The position numbers were made by a program, and so were the translations under genes. The notes beneath the pieces are model-generated. The model saw only the letters and a program-made list of their open reading frames with translations, had not been told where the DNA came from and made no database searches. DNA of 64,000 nt. It comes from Sporothrix humicola. Taxonomy: Eukaryota; Ascomycota; Sordariomycetes; Ophiostomatales; Ophiostomataceae. Below, piece after piece: positions 9,850 through 19,997 of the stretch. The first letter of the stretch is position 1. Each line of letters opens with the position of its first letter. Where the stretch lies: positions 1 through 64,000 of the forward strand of contig WNYE01000090.1 of NCBI GenBank assembly GCA_021396245.1, given 5' to 3'.

Positions 9850-10130
9850 TCGAGGGGGGAATTCAAAAAAGTAAAGGAAGATGGAAACAAAATCAAAGGG
9901 GATTAGGGGAAATCAGAATAAAATCAAGGAAAGAGAACAATGTATTGATATCATGTCTATCAGTCTATGCCAGGGGCTGTCTAATGTAAACAAAGGAAAT
10001 AGGGGGAAGGAAATCAAACCAAAATCAAAACAAAACAAAGAAAAGGAGTTATTAGTATATGTAAACAAAGATTCAGGGGCAGAATCTCAAAATCAAAATC
10101 AAGCAAGATCCAGGAGGCTCCTCGGCCAGT
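9850..10130. other. Convergent 3' gap rich in AAAATC
   Basis: The 281 bp between the stops of the carboxylesterase and the ABC transporter are strongly A-rich on the plus strand. They carry repeated AAAATC/AAATCA words, ending in CAAAATCAAAATCAA near 10088-10102. The same word family occurs downstream of the ferric reductase and of the amine oxidase. Probably 3' UTR and poly(A) signals of both genes. Confidence 0.6.
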
Positions 10131-13100
10131 CTAGTCTGACCGGGCGCTCTTTGTCTTCTTACTCCTCAACTTCATCATGACGACGACCATGAGGTACGAC
10201 GAAATGCAGAAGAGGGCGGTGATGCCGGTGTCTCTCCACGCATAGTATTCCTCATTGAGATTGAACGTCTTGGCGTAGTCGCCGCCGGTCGAGTAGGCGC
10301 AGTACTGGCAGTTTGAGGTTGCCGTCGTGTTGGCGACATAGCCGGCGTTGCTCTCGAGGAACGAGGACATGTACTGTCCACAGGTCTGGCCCTGCGGCGG
10401 GTCAAAGACTGTGTACTCCGAGGGAGAACACTCAACCTTGACGTCGTAAATGACTGTGCCAAAGAGGCCACCAACTAAATAGTTGAAGGGATCCAGGTAA
10501 TAGATCCAGTAGCGCCAGAACGGCTGCATCTGCGAGTAGGGCACGACGACGCCGCAGAACGTGATGAGGCCGGCGCCGATCAGCAGGGGGTTGGAGATGG
10601 CGGCAAAGTAGACGTTGGGCGCGTAGGCGGCAATGGCCTGGCCGATGCTGGTGTACAAAAACTCGTAAAAGATCATCTGGAGGTACATGTGGCCGGAGAC
10701 GCTGGCCTTGACGGGGAAGCCGGCGGTAAAGTACCAGCAGGCAAAGTAGACGGTGGCGCAGATGATCAGATAGGGAATCTCGGAGACGACCTGGGCGCAG
10801 ACGAACGCGAGCCAGTGGTACGTCTTGCTCTTCTTCTCGCGCGTCTCAAAGAGGTCGCGGTTGTGCAGGAAGAACGGCTGCATCTGGTTGATGCAGCCGG
10901 GCGCGACGAAAATAAAGTTGAAGACGGCAAAGAGGCGCAGCTGCAAATCAAAAGAAGTGTTGCCCATCTTCCAAAAGGTGAAGCCGCCGAACAGGGCTGC
11001 AAAAATGTGCAAATTAATTTTATTCCAGACGTAGTCGGGCGACCGCCAGAGCTGGACCATGAGGCGGTGCAGGACCATGCGGAACTGGAACATCTTGGGC
11101 GAGGCGTACTCGAGGCTCTCGTCAAACGTGGACGGCGAGGCGGCGGCCTTTTCTTTGGCCTCTTGGGACAACGACAACATCTTTTCGTATGCCTTTTGCC
11201 GCTCCGGCGACTGGTCCCACAGGTCGACCCAGTCCGACGCAGAATGGGAAGAGCCGGCCGCCTTGCCCTGGATGACCTCAACAATGTGGTCCGCCGGGTT
11301 GGTGTCCTGCGGGCAGGGGGCGCCGTTGCGGGCAAAGTAGTCGAGCACAACAGAACTCTGGAGACCGGTCTCGCCAAAGTAGGCCATCTTGCCGCCCTTG
11401 GCGAGCAGCAGCAGCGAGTCGAACGCTTCAAATAAAACGGCCGACGGCTGGTGGATTGTGCACAGGACGGCCTGGCCGCCGTCGACGAGTCTCCTCAAGA
11501 AACGGATAATGTTGTAGGCGGACTGGCCGTCGAGGCCCGACGTCGGTTCGTCCAGGAACAAGAGAGTCGGCTTGGCGACGAGCTCGACGCCGAGGGTGAC
11601 ACGTTTACGCTGTTCGATGCTCAAGCCGGCGCCGGGAACGCCGATGAGAGCGTCTTCAAATGGCCTCAGCTCTAGCAAATCCAAAATGTGGTCGACGTAC
11701 GCGAGTTTCTCAGAGCGCGGCGTGGCCTGCGGTTGTCTGAGGAGGGCCGAAAACTCGAGGGCCTCTCTCACGGTCGCCGTGTCCTCGTGCACGTCCATCT
11801 GCTCGCAGTAGCCCGTCATGCGCTGGAAGGCGATGCCCTGCGGCTTGCCATCGATGAGGATCGAGCCATTAATGCGGCCGGCGTCCTTGCGCTGGGCCAG
11901 CACATCTAACAAGGTCGTCTTGCCGGCGCCCGAGCTGCCCATCAGCGCCACCAGGTTGCCCGGCTGCACGAAGCCAAAGATCTTGTCGAGCAGCTGCTTC
12001 TGGGCGCCCTGGTACTTGACGTAGTAGTCGAGGTCGTGCCAGCAGAACGTGGACTGGCGGGGTGTCGAGGAGGGGGAGGAAGAGGACGAGGGGGGGACAA
12101 CGGCGCCGGCGCCAGAGGCAGACTGCTTTTCAGTGTCAGAGACTGGGATATCTTCGACATCCGGCACTTTGGCCGACTTGCGAAAGTGTCTTTTAAACAA
12201 CAGGACCGACGATCCGCCGCTGGAATTGCGAAACTCGAACGCGAGAGCCGTCACGATAATAAAGAAGATCCAGAAACCAATGACGACGCCAAAGCCGCGC
12301 CAGATGTGGCCGGGCGAGTACGAAAAGTGCTCCCGAATATAAGTGACGCCGTCGATCAGGCCCGTCGACGCGTCGCTGCCCTCGATCGTGCAGCCTCTCT
12401 CAGCCGAAATGCCGAGGTCGTCGTAGCCAGGACCGTAGGGAACATATTGAGGCGCCTCACAGCTCAGCGTCAGGCCGTCAAACTCGTTGGCGACGAGCGA
12501 CTCAAAGGCGTAGGCGGCCGGGTTAAGGTAGAAAATCCAGCGGAACCACGGGTGCATGCGGTTGAACGGGATGAGGTAGCCGCCATACACAAAGAAGATT
12601 GTGCTAAAAAGGCCGGTCATTTGCGAGGCGACGCCAAAGTGGTCGCACAAAGCGCCGATCGCCCGGAAGAACTGCAGGAAACACAGCGTGCTCGCATTCG
12701 TGACGATCCAGAACGTAAAGAACTTGCCGGCGTCCATTTGCAGCGCGGACATGAAGTAGATGACGATCGAAAACAAGGAAACCTGGACGAGGACGACGGG
12801 GATGTCGGTGATGGCGTTGGCGATGCAGAAAGCCGTGGGCCGGTAGAAGCCGAAACGTTTGTGCCTCACCAAGATGGGACGGCCCATGAACGAGGCCGTC
12901 GTCTCGGACATGCCTTCCAGCAAAAAGTACAAAACGGGGAAGAAGAGCACGCCGGGCCGGAGGAACACCGATCCGCTCGTCAACGGCATATTGTAGAAGA
13001 GACTGCCGCACACCAGCGCCTGGATCGTCGCCGAGACGACCTTGACGGCCAGCGACAGCCGGTCGCCCAGCATGATCTGCCACTGCCGGATCGTGCAGTA

Positions 13101-14468
13101 CACGATCTGGTCGCGTAGCCCGGCCGTGTAGACGCTGCGCTGCCCGACCGTCCAGAAGCGCCGGTTCTTCTTTTCGCCCGTCACGGCTTCGTGGAGGTCG
13201 TCAACCTCACCTCCCAGAGTCTCTGGCAGCACTTCAGACTGTCTCATCCGCTGGAACATGGCGCTCTGCTGGAAGGCCGCCTCGAATTCCTGCGGCGTGT
13301 TGGGGACCACTCCACCCTGCGCCAAAAACTCCTGGGAGACCTCCCGCTCCGTCATGACCGTCACCGACGTCAGGAAATCGGCAATGTTGGCGCCGCGGGG
13401 ACACACAAAGCCGAGGCCCTCAAAGTATGCGCGTGCCTCACGGCCAGGACCGTAGTAGATGACACAACCCTCTGCCAGCACCAAGACCTTGTCAAACGTG
13501 TCGTAGATAGCGTTGCCCGCCTGGTATAGCGTCGCCACCACTGTCCGTCCGTCCTCGTCGGCACCTTTCCTCAAATGTTCGACGAATTCAAGAGCGGTCT
13601 TGCTGTCCAGCCCGCGCGTCGGCTGGTCCCAGAACTGGAGCGGCGATTGGGAAGCCAGCATTTCCGCCAGCGACACCCGCTTGCGCTCGCCGCCGGACAC
13701 GCCGCGGATAAACTCGTTGCCGACCTTTGTGTGCGCGGTGTGCGCGATGCCGAGACTTCCCAAAACGCCCTCCTTGGTGTTGGCGACGTACTCCTTTTTC
13801 TTCTGGCCCTCGTCGCGCGTGTGTGGCGTCTTGTTGCGGAGGGCGAAGCTGATCGTTTGGTCGACGCTGAGCGTGGGGAAGTGGATGTCATCTTCTGTGT
13901 TCAAAGTGATCTGCTGGCGGTACCGCTTGGCCTCGTCGTGGCTCATGCTGCCGTAGCGGACAAGGCCGTCGACGTTGTTGTATCCCTCGCGGTGGTTGGC
14001 GAGGACTCTGAGGAGAGACGTGCAGCCGGCGCCGGGTCTGCCGAGCACTAACAGCATCTCGCCCGGCGAGACCTGCCCCGACACATGGTGCAGAATGTCG
14101 CGCTGCTCGCCGCCCTGCCGGGAAAAGACGACACGCGGGTCGATCCGCGACCACAGCGTCTCGCCGAGCATCGCGCCCGAGGCCATCACGCGCACAGTGA
14201 CGTCTTCAAACGTGAGGGTCAGCCTTTTCTGAGGCCCACCCTTCTCATTGGCCGCCTCGACAAAGCGCCTCGACGCCTCCGTAATGTTGGTCATCTGGTT
14301 GTGGTTTGCGGCATCGACGCCGGCAGTAAGGTCGACATCCGTGTCGCCGTCAAAAAGGCCGCCAGGCGAGGCGTCGTCCTTGTCTTTTGGTGGTGGGGAG
14401 TTGGCATTGTTGGCGCCGACATTGACGTCAGTGAAGCTGCTGCCGCCGCTGGCCGGAGCGGAGGCCAT
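10131..14468 (-). CDS. PDR/ABCG full-size ABC drug transporter
   Basis: ATP-driven efflux pump of the fungal pleiotropic drug resistance (CDR/PDR, ABCG) group, probably in the plasma membrane, exporting azoles, plant defence compounds or other toxic metabolites. Single exon, 1445 aa, the standard size. Order is NBD1-TMD1-NBD2-TMD2. The first Walker A is GRPGAGCT (143-150), where Cys replaces the catalytic Lys as in all fungal PDR pumps. It is followed by the signature VSGGERKRVSLAE and Walker B ending LQFWDQPTRGLD. The second Walker A is a normal GSSGAGKT (844-851), with the degenerate signature LSIEQRKRV and Walker B LLFLDEPTSGLD, again as the family has. CDR-type sequence follows TMD1. A Zn2Cys6 gene lies 2.4 kb upstream on the same strand; regulation of the pump by it is possible but unproven. 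Confidence 0.96.
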   Translation of the reverse strand: MASAPASGGSSFTDVNVGANNANSPPPKDKDDASPGGLFDGDTDVDLTAGVDAANHNQMTNITEASRRFVEAANEKGGPQKRLTLTFEDVTVRVMASGAMLGETLWSRIDPRVVFSRQGGEQRDILHHVSGQVSPGEMLLVLGRPGAGCTSLLRVLANHREGYNNVDGLVRYGSMSHDEAKRYRQQITLNTEDDIHFPTLSVDQTISFALRNKTPHTRDEGQKKKEYVANTKEGVLGSLGIAHTAHTKVGNEFIRGVSGGERKRVSLAEMLASQSPLQFWDQPTRGLDSKTALEFVEHLRKGADEDGRTVVATLYQAGNAIYDTFDKVLVLAEGCVIYYGPGREARAYFEGLGFVCPRGANIADFLTSVTVMTEREVSQEFLAQGGVVPNTPQEFEAAFQQSAMFQRMRQSEVLPETLGGEVDDLHEAVTGEKKNRRFWTVGQRSVYTAGLRDQIVYCTIRQWQIMLGDRLSLAVKVVSATIQALVCGSLFYNMPLTSGSVFLRPGVLFFPVLYFLLEGMSETTASFMGRPILVRHKRFGFYRPTAFCIANAITDIPVVLVQVSLFSIVIYFMSALQMDAGKFFTFWIVTNASTLCFLQFFRAIGALCDHFGVASQMTGLFSTIFFVYGGYLIPFNRMHPWFRWIFYLNPAAYAFESLVANEFDGLTLSCEAPQYVPYGPGYDDLGISAERGCTIEGSDASTGLIDGVTYIREHFSYSPGHIWRGFGVVIGFWIFFIIVTALAFEFRNSSGGSSVLLFKRHFRKSAKVPDVEDIPVSDTEKQSASGAGAVVPPSSSSSPSSTPRQSTFCWHDLDYYVKYQGAQKQLLDKIFGFVQPGNLVALMGSSGAGKTTLLDVLAQRKDAGRINGSILIDGKPQGIAFQRMTGYCEQMDVHEDTATVREALEFSALLRQPQATPRSEKLAYVDHILDLLELRPFEDALIGVPGAGLSIEQRKRVTLGVELVAKPTLLFLDEPTSGLDGQSAYNIIRFLRRLVDGGQAVLCTIHQPSAVLFEAFDSLLLLAKGGKMAYFGETGLQSSVVLDYFARNGAPCPQDTNPADHIVEVIQGKAAGSSHSASDWVDLWDQSPERQKAYEKMLSLSQEAKEKAAASPSTFDESLEYASPKMFQFRMVLHRLMVQLWRSPDYVWNKINLHIFAALFGGFTFWKMGNTSFDLQLRLFAVFNFIFVAPGCINQMQPFFLHNRDLFETREKKSKTYHWLAFVCAQVVSEIPYLIICATVYFACWYFTAGFPVKASVSGHMYLQMIFYEFLYTSIGQAIAAYAPNVYFAAISNPLLIGAGLITFCGVVVPYSQMQPFWRYWIYYLDPFNYLVGGLFGTVIYDVKVECSPSEYTVFDPPQGQTCGQYMSSFLESNAGYVANTTATSNCQYCAYSTGGDYAKTFNLNEEYYAWRDTGITALFCISSYLMVVVMMKLRSKKTKSARSD

Positions 14469-16873
14469 GGTGGTGGTGGATGGAAGATATCAGAAAAGAA
14501 AGTTAGGAGGAGAAATAAGAAGAAAAAAAAAGGAAAGGAAAACAAGAAAATGTGAAAGAATGTGAGGAAGCTTTGATTGGTTGTTGGTTGTCGTCAATGT
14601 GTCGATATCGAGTTGTCGTGTTGTGATATCTAGCCAAAGCTTCTAGATAAGTGAATGGATAAGAGTTGACCGGAAGCCGTTAATGAACCTTGATGACACT
14701 GGACTGGGAAAGCCTGGGAGGCAATCCTTTTTATTGTTTCTGGTGTCGACGCGGTTCGAGTACATTGACCGTGTTTCTATTTCCATATCCTATCCTGGGG
14801 ATTCGTTTCTTCTTTTCTGCATTTCTTTTTTATTTCTTTTTATTATTTTCATTCATACGAGCTTACTTTCCTACGGCAGCTTTGTTTCCCCGCGAATACA
14901 CGCCTCTTGCATTCGTGTTTCGCCTTGGCTCCCATTGTCTCCATTTGTTTCTGGTTTGCGCGTCAAACGGAAGACGGACGGATGAACTAGAGGGAAAAGG
15001 AACTTGCCGCGAGTCATTATGGAGAGTGACTGAAAGGCACAAAATTGCCAAAGCACGCAAAAGCACGGTGAATGATGGCGAAAGAGACTGCTGAATCGTG
15101 AAAAGTCGTCGTCGATTGGTGGTCGTGGGCAAAAAGACCCACTTTTCTCTGTGTTAGTCGTGTTAGTGTGTAAGTCTACTTCCGTACTTCCGTCCACTTC
15201 CGTATTTCCATATCCGACATAGAGCCGTGAAGAAGGTGAGAAAGGAAGACGGTCTAGCCTTGCGATATTCTTGGGAAATCCTTGGGATAATCCACTTTTT
15301 GCCGCATTGGTCGTCGAGTTTCGTTGAAATTCTCCTATTCTTACCTCTTTCCCCCGTTCTTATCTCCATGATCGCCGTTGTATTAATCATCTTGCGGCAG
15401 TCTTTTTTAAAAGACAGCCTTGTCCGGAGTGCTGTCCTCTGTGACTCTTTTTTGTTTTGCCAGTTTTGTCAGCCTGGTGGAGACCGGTGGATGTCGGTGG
15501 ATAAAAGCCCGATGCACGCCTGCATGACTGTTTTCTGCAAGGGTTCTTTTTCTTCCTTGGAATTCCCAATGGGGTTCGTTCGGATATGTGAAAGGGGAAA
15601 GACTGAAATAGAAGAAAGCAAAATCGAAAAGGGAACTCGACAACCGGCGATCTGGATATCTGAAAATGGATCTGAAAATGGGCACAGAAGGAGGGAGAGG
15701 CGTGAACGAACCAGAGGCACATGCAACCCAAGATTCACTTGTACAACACAACCTGACTTACACAAAATGTGGCCCAGAATGCGGCCGTTGTCCAATCGGG
15801 GGAGTGCATCCCCTGAACACTGCCTTTTATGTCCCCAACACATCCGGTAGGCTGTGAACGGTCTGATTTTTGTGTTGGCTGCCTGGCTTGTGACACGACA
15901 TCCGGTTGCTTTGAAAACCTGGAATGGAAAGACAAAAAAAGAGATTAAGAAATTGCTGTTAAAGTCTTGTCTGTATCTCCTCAACTATTCCTGACCTTTA
16001 TGACTTTCCTGCAGATTTTGGGGTTTGTAAGAGCATAGGGCAGTATTGACACCCGGCATGTGGTCTCGCAGTGATCTGGAAAGATCTGTTAAAATCTGTT
16101 GGGATCTGATTAAAGGTCTCCAAGACAGTCTACTGCGATTGGCCGGCAAATGACGAAACGACCAACAGGTCACACCAAAAACGAAAAGCGTGGCCAAACA
16201 CGTTTTGTGTCCCTATGTGGTGTCGATCTCTGGCAGACTGAGCACGTAGTAGCTTCCACGCTAGAAGGAGGAAGGGCGTCTCCCTTGCGGACCGTCCACC
16301 GTGCTGTGCGACTTGTGTCGCTGTTCGTCCATATCGGCGTCCTTGACGGACCAATGTCGATGTACTCTGTAAAGGCATACTTTCTGTAAGATTTCGCGAT
16401 TCGTCGTTCAGTACTCCGTTCTTACTTGTCGTCTCTCTCTCATCATTCTCGTCCCACATACCACCCCCACATCCCGGCATCCGCAGCAGTCTAGTCCTAG
16501 ACTGCAGCTTCGTAGTTTGGCTACCTCTTGTATATCCTTTAGTATACTTATACGTATGTACCCACCCATTCAGCCGCATCGGTGTCCGCTGTTCTCCGGT
16601 CGCCGTGCCCGCGGGGCCGAAGCTGAGAAACTCGGATAATGAAAAGCTACGGGTTATCCGGCACACGAAAAGCGAATGCTGGTCAGACGAGTCACACAAA
16701 AGAGAAACGAGGATGAAATCATGGTGTCTTTTGAGAGACAAGAATGTACAGTGCGGTATTGTGGTATTGTGGTATCGTAAGGTAACGTGAATACAGAAAA
16801 GTATGCAAAATGTAAGAATTATCCAAAAACGTGAGAGGAGGAGCACTTTCCACTTCGTGGCCAGTCTCGTTTA
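14469..16873. other. Intergenic region upstream of the ABC transporter
   Basis: 2.4 kb without a supportable gene. It contains a purine-rich tract just before the ABC transporter ATG (about 14500-14565) and a cluster of AGATCTG/GATCTG words at 16071-16112. Open frames at 15227-15850 (+) and 16130-16846 (-) have no recognisable domain; the latter probably overlaps the 3' UTR of the Zn2Cys6 gene. Confidence 0.6.
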
Positions 16874-19800
16874 TCAAAAGTTGTAGGGCATGGCCGGGTC
16901 GATGGACAGGAACGCCTCCATGTTCATTGTGCCAAAGTCAAAGTCCCAGCCGAGATCGGCCGCCGTCAGGTCGGCCGGCGGGGCGTCGTTGCCGAGGTTG
17001 GGATTGGCGCTGGCGTTTGCGGGAGTAGGGGTATGACCGGAGCTGCCTCCTGCTGCGGTGCCGATATGAGGCGACTGGATCGCGGCCGCACCTCCCTGCC
17101 CCGCCGAGTCCTCCAGGCCGCCAAACGGCGTGAACGGGAAGAGCAGTGGCGGAAGTGCATTGCTCAAGTTGCTCAGGCTGCTGAGATCGGTCAGGTTCAA
17201 GGAGTTGGCGTTGCCGGCGCCGCCCGTCGCAGTTGGCGTGCCCGTAGTCTGGTTCTGGCCATTGTTCATCAGAGGGCCGCCCATCCCACCTGCCAGACTG
17301 GACATGTTGGGCGGTGTTGGTGCCGACGACATGGTCGGCGGGAGGGGGTTCATGAGTGTAGGCTGCTGTTGTACTTGCGCCGTTTGTGTCTGCGGCGGCT
17401 TCTGCATGTGCTGATGCTGTGGAACAAACGACGACGAGGGGCCTGCATTGGTGGCACCCGCCGTTGCACCACTTGCTGGTGGCGTGCCGTACATGCGCCC
17501 TGCAGGCCCGTCGGTTGCACCTGTCATGGTCGTGTCGTGGTCGTTTCCAGAAGCCCCCGCCATGCTGGCATCCCCAATTGCCGACTGGATCGACGGGATG
17601 CCCGGCAGCATGGCGCCGGTGCCGACCTGATCGGCCCGAAAGTCGGGGTAGACACACTGGATCATTCTCTCCAGGTTGCCCGACAGGTCGACTGGGAACG
17701 GCAGTCCAATCTTGTGTTTCGGCATAACCAACTGCAGCGCGCGGATGGCCAACTGGATCCATGGAAGGTTGGCCTCGCGGCCGACGGCGTCGTGGTGTAG
17801 GATCTCAAAGGCAAGGACATGCGAAGCGCCCTCAATAAAGAAGCCGTGGTAGCGGATGGCCTACAACAGTGTTAGGAGATAAATTGTCTAGTAGGGTGGG
17901 ATTCGACCGTAGGGAGTAAAAGGGAGGGAATGCAGACGCGCTCCGGCTACGCCGTCGCGCTGGAAGTCTGCTACGCAACGCACCCTGCACATCTCGTTCT
18001 TTTCAAACGCTCGTATCAAAAACGCAATTGAATGCCTCGCCGCGTCCAGACAGTACTCGCACGCTGTATCGAGCCATGGCGGCGGCGGCGGGTGCGGCTG
18101 GCCTGTGCCTTCTCTGTCTTCTTGTCGCATCGTGGCGCGCATCACGAGGAAGGGCCGGAAGGTGAGGATGAGCGTGTGGTGGTACACTGTTGCACAAAAG
18201 CACGTTAGCCACTGTTTGTCTTGCCCCGTCTTCCTCCTTTCTTTTGTGTTGACCAGTCTTGTCGTTTCTCTCTCTCCTTCTGTTTTCTCTCGCTTTATCC
18301 TTCCGTCATCACACCCTCTTCGTCATCCTCTCGTCGTGTTCGTCTCTCGCCTTCCTCTTTCGTCATCTTCCGTCTCGATTCTTGTATCCTTTCTCGTCGG
18401 CAACTCCGTCTTTCTCTTTCTGTCCTCGCTCCGCTCGCGTTCTTCCACTGCTCACTTCGTTCGCAGTTCGTTCTCCTCGTTCGCAGCTCGGGTACTTACA
18501 CGTCGATACGATTGTCTGGCACAGGCCCAGCTCGTCCGCCGTCGGGTCGTCGACGACGCCAAAATTAAAGTCTTCGCGCTGCTGCTCGGCAAACGTCCGT
18601 AGTTCTCGTCGAATCTCATTGGCTGCGTTCCACAGCGGCAGGAGCGAGTCGTGGTGGCGGCGGTAGATGCACGCGGCGCTCTTGGACATGATGCGCGCGA
18701 GGGTCACGACCGAGTGCAGAAGCTTTTCCTCTGTGGGAAAGGGCACGTCCATTTCGGACTCGGGAAAGGAGCTGGGCCGGCCCAGGGAAAAGCACAGCCA
18801 GATCTCCCAGAAATACAGGCTCCACACGGTGATGCGCATCTGCCGTGCAGCTTCGGGCGACGACTGCTTGGCGGCCGCGTCGCGCCGGCCGCTGCCGCCG
18901 ACGCCTTTGTGGAGGCCGGCGGCCACGGCTTTGCGGACGGCCGTGCCGACCAGCAGGTAAGACGAGTTGGGGCGGGCGCGCTCGGACGCGAAATGGGACA
19001 TCATCAGCGAGATCTGGACGGTCTGCACGTTGACCATCTCGTCGAGGGCGGCGGACCAGCGCTTGGCCATCCTAAACAAGTACTGGGCGGCCAGTTCTTC
19101 CTCGAGCATACTGGCACCAAGTGCCAGGGCCAGCAGGACGATGATCGTGTCTGGGTCGCCCGACGCGAGCAGCGACGACGCCTGGTAGAAGCCGGCCAGC
19201 CTCTGCCGGAAAGCGTCGCGCGTCCAGATGGGCAGGATGAGCCAAAAGGTTGTGAGGTAGCGCTCGAGCAGCCGCTCGGCCAGAGCTCGGTCGATGAACA
19301 TGGAGGCACCGTCAGTAAACGAGCCGTTGCCGCCTAGCGAAAAGGACGCCTCGGTGCCGTCGGCGAGGTCGCCAAAGTAGAGCCTTCGGTTGTTGAAAAG
19401 GTCGAGGCCGGGCCCAATCTCTTCGACTTCGCGGGTGGCTTCGTCGTCGTCATGGTCGTCGTCGTCGGTTTCGTGTGTGTCGTCGGGGGCGGAGGTAGGG
19501 TCGGTGTTGTTGTTGCTATTACTGTTGCCGTTGCCGCTGGTCGTCTTTGCATCCGTCGCCTTCTTCCTCCGTTTTGCCTCGGCCAGTTGTCGTCCTTCGA
19601 TCCGGTGGTAGATTGCGTTCAACAAGGAGAAGTTTGATGACGGCCCGTAGTAGAGCTGCAAGAAGACGGATGGTGACGCGCGGTGTGTAGCCGCAACGCT
19701 GTGGTTTTGCAGGCTATTGCTGCGCCCGCCCGAAGCGGAGGACGGTGTGTCGGCCGATGTTCGGGGGCGGCCGGGGCCAGTGTGTGGGCTGCTGACTTCG

Positions 19801-19997
19801 CTGTGGGCGGCACTGTCCTGTCTTCCGCCGTTTGCGAGCAGATCACTCTTCTTCATGCGATTGCGTGCCTTTTTGCGGTACTCGCAGGGCACGTCGCGGA
19901 ACTGGCAGCGCTGGCAGGGCTCGCCGCCGTCGCAGCGGATTTTGCGGAGGCGGCATTCCTGGCAGGCCTTTGAGATGCGGAGTTTGGAGCGGTCCAT
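16874..19997 (-). CDS. Zn2Cys6 transcription factor with fungal-specific TF domain
   Basis: Nuclear regulator. Inferred exons on the minus strand are 19997-18500, 18186-17984 and 17860-16874, giving 895 aa. Joining exons 1 and 2 gives STLYHHTLILTFRPFLV and exons 2 and 3 give NEMCRAIRYHGFF, both in frame and typical of the fungal_trans (PF04082-like) domain, which supports the splice sites. The zinc cluster is at C12, C15, C22, C28, C31 and C38 (spacing 2-6-5-2-6) followed by a basic linker. Residues about 155-190 are Asn/Ser/Asp-rich. The C-terminal 250 residues are Gly/Thr/Pro/Gln-rich and end in an acidic-aromatic stretch, a likely activation region. Neighbours are an ABC pump (downstream) and the amine oxidase (upstream); the target is unknown. 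Both introns hold copies of the CTCNCTNCG repeat. Confidence 0.88.
17904..17916 (-). repeat. Intronic 13-mer in Zn2Cys6 intron 2
   Basis: On the sense strand of intron 2 (17983-17861) this reads CTCCCTACGGTCG, one base different from the CTCCCTTCGGTCG present twice in the aldehyde dehydrogenase intron. Confidence 0.75.
18425..18463 (+). repeat. Intronic 13-mers, antisense to the host gene
   Basis: CTCGCTCCGCTCG at 18425-18437 and CTCACTTCGTTCG at 18451-18463 lie inside intron 1 (18499-18187) of the minus-strand Zn2Cys6 gene, but in the orientation opposite to its transcript. The first is identical to the first copy in MFS intron 3. At 313 nt this is the longest intron in the window. Confidence 0.85.

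Noticed and set aside
15227..15850. 207-codon plus frame between the ABC transporter and Zn2Cys6 gene
   Set aside because: No domain or credible start context, and the minus frames over the same bases are equally open.
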